Shown piece after piece: positions 22,191-33,253 of a stretch of DNA of 64,000 nucleotides. Position 1 is the first letter of the stretch, and every line of letters begins with the position of its first letter. The position numbers and the translations under genes are program-made. Under the pieces are notes generated by a model. It was not told the origin of the DNA. It searched no databases and saw only the letters and a list, made by a program, of their open reading frames with translations. The stretch is from Takakia lepidozioides (Eukaryota > Streptophyta > Takakiopsida > Takakiales > Takakiaceae): the NCBI GenBank assembly GCA_030704615.1, contig CM060731.1, forward strand, positions 67,560,756-67,624,755. The letters run 5' to 3'.

Positions 22191-23040
22191 CAAAGTATGG
22201 AATGTACAACTTGCCCTTTAGGCCGAAATCCTTGTAACGGGAATCAAATAAAGTAATAAGAGAACCTTGACACATGTGAAGACATAAGACCCTACATACA
22301 TTGATTAATACGTCATAAGGCATATGCAACACAGTCCTACCATAGCCTTGACACTATGCAAAAACCTTCTTAACCCTGGCAGGTTTTAATCAAAAATACT
22401 TCGTCTTTCATTTCCGGACAGTGCTTCCGCTCACTCTTCTATACGGGTGGGTTTGAAGCACCGATGGCAGTTGCTACAGTCGAGTATCTGGCCACAATAA
22501 TATTAGGCACACCGGACACATGCAGCGATCTTGTGACTTGTGAACCAACTACAATCTGAATAACATCCGAATCCACTCCAATAAGGGATTGTGTCTACTG
22601 AAATGCCATCTGTTTAGGCATGCAGTTTTCCCCCTATGTGGCCAACTCACAATGCACACTGCCTTTTGTGATTATTTTAAGCTTGTATAGCTGGTTTTTG
22701 ACATAAGTAACCCGTTTAGTTGATCTGATCACAAGACTGTGTAGCATGAAGGCACCTATGTTGCCCAAATTAACGGTTGGGTAGTATTAAGGCTGTCTAT
22801 ATATGTGCATTGAACTCTAATGCCAAATACATATTTTTTATTATTTTTAACAGGGGTGGGGGAGACATGGGTGCAGGATTTTGTTGCACTCTTCCCTTGA
22901 CCATGCAGAGAAATATAGTAGTAGATGCATCCCTAGAACCCGAGCAGAGACATATGGATGATAATGTCATAAATGCAGTATAAAAGTGATTACAATGAAA
23001 GGTCCAGTATACACAACATTTTTGGATCCTGAATCCTCTC
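22191..23040. other. Spacer, no gene recognised
   Basis: Only short open frames without motifs. Nothing structural was noticed. Confidence 0.35.
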
Positions 23041-23059
23041 TGCTTTGAAAAATATCTAA

Positions 23060-23345
23060 TAAAACGAGACCGCCAGCTCTGGCCATCCCAATTTTTTTGT
23101 TTTTTGTTTTTTTTCCGAATAAAATCTAGACCACCAGCTTTGGCGATTAGGATTTTTACTTTTATTTTATTTTATTTTATTTTGATAAAAACAGGACCTC
23201 CAAGCTGACGATCTTAGTTGTTTTTATTTTTTATTTTTTTTAAGCATAAAATTAGGACCACCAGAACAAATGGTCTCGATTATTATATTACTTTTTATTG
23301 AGCAAAAATAAAATGAACAAAAGGACCACCAGTTCAGCAGTGCAG
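23060..23345. repeat. Palindromic GACCGCC repeat array, locus 1
   Basis: About five diverged units of 55-65 bp. Each unit has a short inverted-repeat core (for example GAGACCGCCAGCTCTGGCCATC, GGACCACCAG..., GGTCTC) followed by an AT-rich stretch with ATAAAAT. The same core recurs at two other places in the window. Confidence 0.6.
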
Positions 23346-23371
23346 CAGACGGAGAAACAGAGAGGAGAGAT

Positions 23372-23530
23372 ATCAACAAAAAAAAAAAAAAAAAAAAAAC
23401 TTCCCCTGCTGCTGCAGCGCTGAGCGGGGGGGGTGGGGGGGGGGGAGAGAGAGAGAGAGAGAGAGAGAGAAATGAAGACAAAATAAAAAACAAACCCCTT
23501 TCCCCCTCCCCCCTCCCCCCTCCCCCTTTT
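23372..23530. repeat. Homopurine and homopyrimidine low-complexity cluster
   Basis: A run of about 22 A is followed by G-rich and (GA)n sequence (23425-23475) and then a C-rich homopyrimidine tract (23495-23530). Opposed purine and pyrimidine tracts of this length can fold as triplex or hairpin DNA. Confidence 0.8.
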
Positions 23531-23884
23531 CTTGTGCTCCTCCCTACGCGTTCGCTGCGTTCAGGCGAAAAAAAGACATTCAGGCAGCATTTTTTTAAAA
23601 AAAGCTAAAAAAAAACTTAATAGCTTATCTCGTGCTTGTACTTGTCAACGCAGACATATGCTCAACGCGAGAGAGAGAGAAGGTGGCGGGAGAGTACGTT
23701 GGGGTTGGAATGGATGATCTCGTTCACCATCTCTCCCGACATCATTAAGCTTTTAATTATTACGTTTTGTGGGTCCATGTTCATGATGAACATGACAAAA
23801 TCCAATATTTGATTTTTTGTGTAGGGGTTACAGGCTAGAAACTAGACTAAGGTATAGGTTTAGAAGACTGCATCTACCAGTTCT

Positions 23885-24275
23885 AGAATGTTATGGCTCC
23901 ATCTGACCCAGATTGAATAAAAAAAACTTTAAAAACATTAAAAAAAAATAGGATTGACATTTTGGTGGTTCCTGATTTAATAAAATTAAAATTAAAAAGA
24001 AATTAAAAAAATCAAGACTGCCACTTCTGGCGGTCCTAAATTTAATAATAAAAAAATAAAAAATAGTGGGGGCGGTTCCAAATTTAAAAAGTAAAAAAAT
24101 CAAATAACCAACTTTTGCTGTCTCGAATTGAATTAAAACTGATTGGGTCTGCCACATTTGGCGGTCCCGAATTCAATATAAAATTAGAAATAAGGGCGGT
24201 GTAGAATTAAATTAAAAAAATAAAATAAAATAAAATAAAAATATATGACCGCAACCATCGGCAGTCTTTAGTATA
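23885..24275. repeat. Palindromic GACCGCC repeat array, locus 2
   Basis: Six or so diverged units with cores such as GACTGCCACTTCTGGCGGTC, GGTCTGCCACATTTGGCGGT and GACCGCAACCATCGGCAGTC, separated by AT-rich spacers rich in AATTAAAATTAAA. Confidence 0.65.
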
Positions 24276-24279
24276 GGGA

Positions 24280-27030
24280 ATCGTAGCTCCACAATTTTTT
24301 TTTTTTCTTCCCATATATTATTTTTAAGAAATTTGTAACACAAAGGCAAAGAAGTACCCATATTGTTTTTATAAATATAACTAGAGCTTCGCGATGCTCC
24401 GCACTACCAGTGATGAATGATAACTGAATGCTAAATGGAGGAGAGAGATAGAACAGAAGAGTTATAAGATTTATGATTTTAACATAGCGTATATCAGAGC
24501 CGATATAATTGCTATTAAAAGGGGTGAGGGAAAAAAATTCTCTAAGTTTTTATTAATGAAGAAAGAATATAGCAAAAGTTTTCGAAATATACATCATAAA
24601 ATGATTGGAACAGACAAAAGGTGGAGAGTGAAGGGAAGGGAAGGAAAATTTTATAAAATATCTATAAATATACAAAATTGTTTGAAAATATCGTGTCACA
24701 AGGGGCATTATCAAATGTTTGTTTATAGAGACTATTGATGTTAAAGAGTTAAAACTGATCATTTTTTAAATACGATGTCTTTGTGACATTCTTCGGAAGT
24801 TGAAGCGGTGGTGACTGCCATCAGTTGTTTGACTGCCAAAAGATGGAAAATGATTCCATGGATTTTTTTTGAGTGATTTCACCAGTAGCGAACATGACAT
24901 TTCACTACGATCAAATCTAAGGCTTAATGTCGGTTCCATTGATGACGGCGTTAAGGTATGACACGGTGTGAATGGATGGTTTAATGTCTTTGCTCTTTAC
25001 GTAGGATGAGATCCGCTGGGCTGTGCTGGGTCATCTAGAAATTCATTGTCTTCAATATTAACCGTAAACTTGGACTTCCAAATGTCTGAGAATATGAAAA
25101 TCGGCCGTAATTACCCTCTTCCCCCAAATTTGAATAAATGCAGTTACCGATGAATAATGCAACCTCTTCAGTGTTATGAGTGGTGTTTCATGAACTGCTG
25201 TAACAAATTCCCGGGTTTGGAGTCCCCCATGTTGTTTTTAGTTCGAGAATATGGTGGGGATTGTGCTCGTACACCACGTAAAATTCATCTTCCGTTGTCT
25301 TGACTTGAGTTGATAATGTGTCTGAGGTCGCCTCCTCATGATCGACACCCTCGTCAACATTCACATCGGCCTCAATTTCATCAATTTCATTGATGGGGTA
25401 GGTTGAGATGTTGTCTGCCATTGTGATTTGTATGTACCTAAATCATACAATATTGTCAAGTGAGTATTACTAAATAACACTACTTTGGTAGAATAAATAA
25501 TGAAGACTAAATGGATGAATAAGTTATTATAGATGAAGAGTTATAATTTTATGATATATAACTTAAAAATACAAATCCAAATATATAGTGCTATAGGACG
25601 GCATATATAATAGGCTTGTGGAATGGTCTTGTGTGGCATGACAGTTCATTTTTTTTTAATCCAAGGATCCTTTGATCGTATGGCGGTATACGACATCTAG
25701 GAAAATATGACATCAAATTTGATTAACATCAGACAAATAGTGATGATGCATTCCTATGTATAACAAATACTCAGTGCAGCAGATCACATGATAAAAAGGA
25801 ATGGAGTGAAAATGAAGAAACATCACCAAGATATGATTAGGTCGATCATATCCTAAAAATATCAATTATCACTCTACTTTCTGGCGTTTTAATGTTGATA
25901 GACGGATGCACTCAACTTGACTTAATGGCCTGCAGATAATAATAAAGATGAAAAAGCCAGATTAGTTTGGAGTGGAAAATGATCAGGAAAGTTTAGAAAA
26001 ATAATTCTAAGTAACATGTATCATTTACCTGTTGCAGACTAGTAAAGAAATTTCCGATGTAGATAAATAAGGTCTCCCAACTGTTCACATATATATAGCT
26101 GCACATGATAATTATATTGCATTAGTTTTTCTTTCAAATATTCAATGGTTTATCTAGATACTTAAAATCTTACATAGTTACTTTTGGTAAGGCTGATCAA
26201 ATAGAAATAAGAAAGTAGAAGTCTTACAGTAGTATTGTTGGGATTGTTGTCAATAAGAAATGCTTGAGTATGAGCAGCTTGATATTGTGCACACGCTCAG
26301 CTTACTGGCCTAACATCTGTTTGCTGGACCTTAAACACACTTTAATTAACTGTCGGAGATGTGGTAACCCCAATCCATTGAGCATTCGCCATCGGATCTG
26401 GAGTACATGTGCTGGAACGTTCTGAAAACAACTCTATCAACAAAACCAAGATACGGATGGGTCAAAATTACTGCCATCTGCTTTTCCTCGTCCATTGTAT
26501 AGGCGTTCTCTAGGCCACCCAACTTTACGGTCGAGAAGATGAAGAGCTTCAGTTCGGAGAGTTCCATCGACAAGGAGTGTTCGCTGTAACAACTGGATAA
26601 CACGGGCTTGCGAACCTACTATTTGAAAGAATTTCAAACGGTTTTCACCTCGGATTGGAAAGAAAACGGAGCAGAAGATGGAAAACAGAAAAACAATACT
26701 ATATCCGAGAGCAACAAGCGGAGGCGGAGATGTGCAACAGTAGGAGCCTGATATGTAACAATAGGGGCATGCAAGGAGAGGTACAAATTACATGTAACAA
26801 TGGAGACATTATATAGGATCCACGATTCACAATGTGTCTCGATATTATCACAATTTCTGCCTGGACTCTAATCTTGCACATCTTGCCGAGACTGTTACAA
26901 TCCACGTTTCATCCTGCCGAGACTGTTACAAACCAAGTTTTATCATTTTTTTTTTCAATCCATTTTATAATCCATGTTTCAATACATTATTGTTTCAATG
27001 TTTTGTTCAATAAATTTTTTAATAAATTTT
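24280..27030. other. AT-rich spacer, no recognisable gene
   Basis: Apart from the doubtful acidic open frame at 25188-25421 and minus-strand frames at 26346-26637 that match no family I know, no features were seen. Confidence 0.35.
25188..25421 (-). CDS. Unrecognised acidic 77-residue open frame, doubtful gene
   Basis: The frame starts MADNISTYPINEIDEIEADV and is rich in Asp and Glu in its first half. Its codon pattern looks more protein-like than its surroundings, but no family is recognised and no neighbouring exon was found. It could be part of a decayed transposon. Confidence 0.15.
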   Translation of the reverse strand: MADNISTYPINEIDEIEADVNVDEGVDHEEATSDTLSTQVKTTEDEFYVVYEHNPHHILELKTTWGTPNPGICYSSS

Positions 27031-27038
27031 TAAAAATA

Positions 27039-27395
27039 GAGACCGCCAAAGCTAACGGTCTCGAGTTTATTATTAAATATCCTAAAAATCAGGATCATCA
27101 GATCTGGCAGTCCCGATTTATTAGATATTTTTCTTTGAAATTTTGGGTCTGCCAATTCCCGATGTATTGATTTGTTTTTCAAAAATCGGGACTATCAAAA
27201 CTGACGGTCCTAGATTTATTAAGTAGTTTATTAAAAATCGGGATTACTAGTTCTGGCGGTCCTGATTTATTGAATATGTTCTTGAAAATTCGAGACTGTC
27301 GAAATAGGCGGTCCCGATTTATTAAATGATTTTAAAAAAATTTGGATCACTAGATCCAGCGATTCCAATTTTTTTCCAAAAATAATTTTTAAAAT
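27039..27395. repeat. Palindromic GACCGCC repeat array, locus 3 (best preserved)
   Basis: Seven tandem units of about 52 bp. Each has a self-complementary core approximating GGGACCGCCA-GATC-TGGCGGTCCC, then GATTTATTAAATA and a short AT spacer ending AAAAAT. Examples are AGGATCATCAGATCTGGCAG, GGGATTACTAGTTCTGGCGG and GAGACTGTCGAAATAGGCGG. Drift within cores but retained complementarity suggests an old hairpin-forming tandem repeat. Confidence 0.7.
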
Positions 27396-27889
27396 TTTAG
27401 ACCATAAGATATGACATGGCGGCTTACGTGTTACTATGGTAAACTATACAATATCATTGTTATAATTTTAAAAAGAAATATGTGGTTAAAAATTAAAATT
27501 GTCTTCCAACAATATTACATAATTTATTCTTGGTCACATCACACACTATAGATTCAAGCCAGAAATGGAATCTTTGGGAAATGTAGGTGGGCTTATTCTC
27601 CCCAAAAACTCGTACTTGGATTGAGCTTTTTGAAGCAAAACTGCTTAAGCTCCATAAGTGGCTAATGTCCCATTGCTATGTTGCTCTTGGAGACCGAGTA
27701 TGACAACAGATCTCAGGTATTCTTATGAGCTTCTCATGTTCATTACTATGGTGTAACATTTATTTCATATCATATGAACTCATATTCATTTTAAAACTTA
27801 CATTTCTTGGGCAGTTCCATATGTACAGTTGGTAACCCCTAATCTAACGAAAATTCTGATAAGTTTATCCCCCGACAGTAGCCACATTC

Positions 27890-28126
27890 ATGGCTCTCTG
27901 GGCTTTAGTTTTGCTCGTTGCGTGCTTGTCCTCATCTGCGTCCCGGTCTTCACAACGAATTGAGAATATGAAGAATGTAGACAAACGAGTGGAAGACATG
28001 ATGGCCCGCATACTCTTGGAGGGCTATCCCAAGATTGTGGATGCTCATGGTTTTTCTAATGGCTGGACTGTGTTCGTGGGCTTCCATCGCAAGGAGGACA
28101 GACTTACCTTTGAATACGGACCATAG
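27890..28126 (+). CDS. Small putative secreted protein, 78 residues, unknown
   Basis: The predicted product begins MALWALVLLVACLSSSASRS, a convincing signal peptide with a hydrophobic core and small residues before a likely cleavage site. The mature part is short and charged (RVEDMMARILLEG, GFSNGWTVFVGFHRKED) with no cysteines, so it is not a typical cysteine-rich peptide. A donor-like GTAAGT lies just after the stop. I recognise no family. It might be the first exon of a longer gene, a decayed gene, or a genuine small peptide. Confidence 0.3.
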   Translation: MALWALVLLVACLSSSASRSSQRIENMKNVDKRVEDMMARILLEGYPKIVDAHGFSNGWTVFVGFHRKEDRLTFEYGP

Positions 28127-29019
28127 CGCAGGTAAGTGAAAGCCTCCAATGGCTAGCAGTATTCTTGGGTACTAAAAATAGATTTTTGTCGTCTGAAATT
28201 TCCAAGTCTGTCATGAAGACACCTCTTGTGGGTACAGTTGAGCTATCAAAGGGCTATGATTCCCTCTATTGTTGTCAATAACAAAGGAAGTGTGACAAAT
28301 TGCTGCTACTATTTTCTTTTTCTGTTTGCATGCAATAGCAGCCACTGTGCAAGAAAACCACACCTTAATAGTCAATAACTAGACGTATAAAAACTACCTT
28401 GCAGAAACTGACCAACTCAACAGCAATTGCTACAACTGTGACACGAAGTTGAAGGTATGATAGCTGTAGATGCAATGACTGATCGATAACTTCTCATGCT
28501 TGCAGCAGTCCGTTGGCAAGCATGATCGACCACAAAGAAACATTTTCCTATCAATTTCTTGTTTTTGTTAGATGTCAGTCAATCCATAAAGACTCTTCCA
28601 AACCGTAGAAACACATCTTGTCCTCTGCTGCAAGAATGAGACCACTGCACATTGGCCACGAGGGTCTATTCACTTTACGGGTTACCCTGTAAGCTGCAAA
28701 TACAGTTATATTAACTAACTAGACTGGAAGGTCCATGTAACCTACATTTGTTTTTGTGGTGGATTTCAGCCGTTGGATCTTCCGATCCAACGGAGGGATT
28801 TCGATATATTCTTTATTTTTTTGCGAGTTTTTCTTGTTTATTTTTTAGTTTGTTTTTTTGATGGGTGGCGTGAGCCGTTGGATCTATGATTTTCATGAGG
28901 GGAGACAGGGCAACTAGGAGCCTCCTCATGATTGTTGATGAGTGTGGGAGATTTGAGATGTATTCTGAGTTGTAGTTTTAAGGTTTAAAACTAACCGATA
29001 TGACTCATGCAGGAAGGCA
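28127..29019. other. Spacer with short palindrome
   Basis: No gene was recognised. The perfect palindrome CCGTTGGATC-TTCC-GATCCAACGG sits at 28770-28793, and a half copy (AGCCGTTGGATCTATGAT) at about 28872. Confidence 0.4.
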
Positions 29020-29220
29020 GGGTTGCATCAGGCACAGTGTTTTGAATCGGCCACCTCTATCATGACGTCTGATACTGGAAGGCGACCAAGGGAGGGAGTC
29101 TATAAGAGCTCTTCTATAATTTATGGGGATTTGAGGTCACTATGTATGGCCGGACAACTGAAAGATGCACTGCACATTCTGAACCAAGGAGGCATTTCAG
29201 TGGATTCCAGTACTTATGTC
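29020..29220 (+). pseudogene. 5' fragment of a PPR gene, paralogue of the gene at 1-2317
   Basis: These 200 bases align with bases 1-203 of the window. They encode HQAQCFESATSIMTSD, RRPREGV, then LKDALHILNQGGISVDSSTY against LKEALHILNQGGILADSDTY in the first copy. Similarity stops abruptly at TACTTATGTC (29220), just before the first PPR repeat. A polypyrimidine-poor ATGCAG precedes it (about 29006-29011), possibly a splice acceptor. A truncated gene duplicate, not an independent gene. Confidence 0.85.
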
Positions 29221-30241
29221 CTCACGGTTTACTGATTGGGATTAGCAATCCTTTGTGAGCGAGCACCTTTCTGACGTTGAGGATGGAGACCAAGGACGCT
29301 GACGATCTCGATTTTATCACCAAAAAGAGGGAATAAAAAATTATTACTAGGGCTAGCGGTCCCGCATCCTGATTTTATCCCATTTCCAAGCCCCCCAAGG
29401 ATTTCCATATGAATGTGGGCATATTTGCGGGGAATGGAGGCTTTTGGCACAATTGAAATAAATTCATAAGGTTTATTTTTTATATTTTATTTTGGGAATG
29501 GTAACAACATGCATATGACATAAACGGGCTATGACTCCAAATATCTCCCATGGGAATTTCTACTGCACACTCCTTTATGATGCACATCCGTGCCTCCACT
29601 TCGGACCATGGTTTACCGGTTTACGGTTTATTACAACTTCACAACGGATTCTCAAAGTGTAGTGGTTGTCCATGATCTCATGTTTTTAGATACAATGACC
29701 TTGAGGATTACAAATTCATGTCTTCTCGTGCATCCGCGAACCATGCTAATGGGTTTGTTCGTCATGAACTTACATTACACATGTAGTTAATCCAATGAGG
29801 GTCTTTCCAAAATGGTCGTTTTATATTCCTGCAAAATTATTCCAGACCGAAAGACTGTGTGGACAATTATAATTGACAATTATGTCCGTCGTAAGTTGTT
29901 TATCACTAGGAACATAATAACTATCTTTTGGGAGGGAAGATGTAAACATCGGATGCCCCATTACCGAAGGAGTTTTTTCGTAAACCCCAAAAGACGTCGT
30001 TTACTAGTATTTGCCAACGCGAGTATGGGCCAAGCCTTTATCAAAACCCTATTCCAGTATGTTTGTTATGATCCAACCCTATTGACAAATTCGTCTTCAC
30101 GGATTTACGATGTGTGAAATCCATGAACGTGATGTAGGGGCCAAACGTTTTTCTTACCTATATGTTGTGGGTAGTTGTTTATCTTGGTTGGGTTGGGCTG
30201 CAAGACAAGATCAAGATCCATTTTGCATGTGGTACCATCTT
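29221..30241. other. Spacer between PPR fragment and piggyBac element
   Basis: No gene recognised. Around 29295-29395 there is a weak, broken copy of the GGACCGC/GCGGTCC repeat unit. Confidence 0.35.
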
Positions 30242-30245
30242 TTAA

Positions 30246-30264
30246 CCCCTAAACACCTGCCGGC
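30246..30264 (+). repeat. piggyBac left terminal inverted repeat
   Basis: CCCCTAAACACCTGCCGGC follows TTAA and pairs with the right end at 34315-34333. Confidence 0.9.
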
Positions 30265-30726
30265 CCAAATTTGGTCGTTTTTTTTACACACATGATTTTG
30301 GTTTTTTTGGTTTTTTTTTTGTAGGTGCACTGTGTGTCTGCATCAGGATGGTCCATATGAGACCGATTGCCTAAATTGTCTTGGACGGCCGAGATCTAGG
30401 GTTTGGAACGGCAGGGGGTCTGGCTGTCACTGCTCCTGCCTCTCAATCTCCCTTCTCACAGTTTCTTCTTTCTCTCGCATGTTGCCTCACGCGCATTGCT
30501 TGCAGGTTGATGTTGGCGTTGTGATCGTACTGGAGGTGCTCGCTGTGTGAGATTCTCTTGCAGGGTACCGTTGCAGTCGTTTGTCGTCTTCATGAATCCT
30601 TGGCACTTCAGGCTTCAAAACTGCTGGCCTTTGTTTGCTTTCATTTTTTATTGCCTTGCATTGTTGAGCATTGGGGCTCCGAGTGAGCTTGGCTTGAATA
30701 GAGGCGGCTGCTGTCAGTGAGGTGTT

Positions 30727-33253
30727 ATGGCTACATTCATTTCTCATCCCCCTGCTCCAAAGCACTTAGCTAGAGAGGCCCAAACGATAGCTGAATGGGT
30801 GAGAGGCCTAGGGGCGAATGAGGAGCAAGTTGCACAGCTTGTAGGGGCCCTCAACGAAGACTACTTAGTGTCCATGAAGCACCCTGCAAGAATCACTTGG
30901 CCTGCACGTCCTCTACCTGCGAATTTTTGCTTCTTGTGGCGTCGTCAGGCTGCTGAAGTGCTAGGGTGGGTTGAAAGAAAGGAGGAGGGGCATCCCTCAG
31001 GGTTCTCTGCCTCCATCAACGACCTGCTGAGGAAATCTGTGTGGCCTGACTTTGCTGTGTCTTCTGCAAGTAGCCAAGATGAGGCTCAAAGTGCTAGCAA
31101 GGTCACTAGGTAAGTCCACTTCTTCACTTACAAATGAATTTGAAGGGGAAGCACAATGTCATGAGCATGAATCACCTGTGAGTTTGTTTACAGGGGAATC
31201 ACTTGACCTGCCCCCTACCTCCTATTCATTGAGGAGCTCTCAGGTTGAGCACCATGATTTGGCTCGTCATAGCCAAATCCTTCAAGAATGTGGTGGGGCA
31301 AACTGTCAAAATTTGATTTGGGGATTTGACTTTGCCCGATGTAACATCTTCCTCCACCCCCCCTGTTTGGCTTTATGGTATTGTACTCGAGACTATATGG
31401 GACATTGTGGCAGAGGTGGAATTCTAGCTTGTATCATTTTTCTGTGATGTAGGCGTGCACTCTGTATCCTCCCACCTGTGTAAATTGGTAGATATAGATG
31501 TCGCATTGTCTTGTTCAGTGGAAGACATGTTAAGGGTGGATGTGTCTGTTATGAATTTGGCCAGTGAGGGGTCAGTTAGCGATGAGTCTGATTCAGATTT
31601 CGATCCAGAGGAAGAGGTAAGGACTAATCCTGCTGCTGCTGTTGAGCCCGATTTATGGGATTTCTGTGTGGACACTGGAGTGCCTACTCATGAGCTTGGT
31701 TTGTACAACCTGCCAGAAAATTGGGAAGAGTGGGAAACAACAGACAGGTTTAGAGATGACATGTGGAATAATAATGAACAAATGCTGCCAGAGGTAAGAT
31801 GAACTGGGGGGGCAAGTGGAGGGAGAACTCCATTGGCAGACGATGCACTGCCTGTGGATTTCTTCAACCTGTTTTGGCCAGTTGTTATCATGCGTAAGAT
31901 CTGCATATAAACCAACTTGCACGCTGTTCAAGTGAACTCTAAATGTTAGCGTAAGGGTATGAAAATGTGGTATCCATTGACTGTCAAGGAGCTCAGAACA
32001 TGGTTGGCTGTCCATATCCTCATGGGAATTAAGAAATTGCCTAACACTAGGCTACATTGGAAGAGTAACATTGAGTTTTTCAAGTGTGAAACAATTGCAA
32101 GAATTATGAGCCGAAACAGATGGGAGACATTAATCATGTGGTGCCTTCACCTTGTTGACAATGCCCACTGTAGTTGTAGATAGTGGACACCCAGGGTATG
32201 ATAAACTGGCGAAGACAAGGTGGTTGATTGATGCACAAAATGCTTTGTATGCTGAATTCCACCAGCCTGAGCAGAATCTTTGCATTGACGAGATGATGGT
32301 CAAGTACAAGGGCAAGTACTGTAATCTGCAACAGTACATGGCTAAGAAACCTGTTAAATGGGGAATCAAAGTATGGTGTCTAGCAAGTGCTAAGAGCCGG
32401 TATGTTCAGAAGATGGGAAGTATACCTAGGAAAAGAGGAAGGTGTTGATTTGACTCATGGCATGGGCTACTCGGTAGTTACACGGCTTCTTTCTGATTTT
32501 GAAGGTAAATGACACATCGTATCTATGGATAATTTCTTCTCTAGTCTTGTTCTGTTTTACGATTTGGCTGCAAAAGGGATCTATGCGACTGCCACAGTGA
32601 AGACAATCCGTGTGGGTTATCCATCCTGTTTGGACTTGGGCAAGAAAAGAGAGAGGGGGAGGCTGCAATGGTGTATGCACATTTCGGGGAAGATAGTGGC
32701 ATTGACATGGTTTGATAAGAAGTGTGTGAACCTGCTGTCCACTGCAGTCAGCCCCGTTGATCCCAATTGCTACATTCCCCGTTGGCATAATAAGGCAAGA
32801 CGTCTTGTGCCCACCTCCCCAGTGGTGTAGCACTACCAAGAGCATATGCGAGGAGTCGATGTACAAGACCAATTACGTGGTTATTACAGTGTACAGACCC
32901 ATGACCACAAGTGGTGGCACAGGTTGTACTTCCATTGTGTATACACTAGTTTGGTGAATGGGTATATCTTGTACCGACAATTCATGGTAGCAAGGGGTCG
33001 CAAACCTCTCTCGCATTTGCATTTCAATCTAGATGTGGCTAATGGTTTGTGTGGTGGGTCGGTTGGTCCCAGGAGAACAGTAATGGCAAGGGCGCGTGTA
33101 CCAAATCGAGGGGCAATCCACTTCTCCATGAAAAGTAGTCGGAGGAGAAAGTGTATCTCATGTGGTGCAAGGCAGAGGTACATCTGCTCTGTGTATGGAG
33201 AAGTCCCCCTGTGCTTGGGAGCATGCTTTGTGAAGCATCACAACACTGACTGA
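30727..33253 (+). pseudogene. piggyBac transposase (DDE_Tnp_1_7 family), interrupted
   Basis: Cut-and-paste transposase. Readable parts are an N-terminal open frame (30727-31113, MATFISHPPAPKHLAREA...) of unknown fold, an acidic stretch with SDESDSDFDPEEE (about 31570-31617), and LPVDFFNLFWPVV (about 31850). These are followed by WYPLTVKELRTWLAVHILMG, IMSRNRWETLIMWCLHLVDN, YDKLAKTRWLIDAQN, CIDEMM, PVKWGIKVWCLA, SMDNFFSSL and RGVDVQDQLRGYYS. The C terminus is a cysteine-rich finger (KCISCGARQRYICS...CLGACFVKHH). The three catalytic aspartates are all present (codons 32287-32289, 32528-32530, 32858-32860). Lesions are TGA at 31800-31802, a frameshift near 32415 between the first and second Asp, TGA at 32510-32512, and TAG at 32828-32830. 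Several introns cannot be excluded in the 5' half. Confidence 0.9.

Noticed and set aside
26346-26637. Two overlapping minus-strand frames near 26.4 kb
   Set aside because: Readable peptides (LGGLENAYTMDEEKQ) but no family recognised, no introns fit, and frames overlap; probably chance.
29812-30117. 101-codon plus-strand frame left of the piggyBac element
   Set aside because: No recognisable motif and outside the transposon ends; looks like random spacer.
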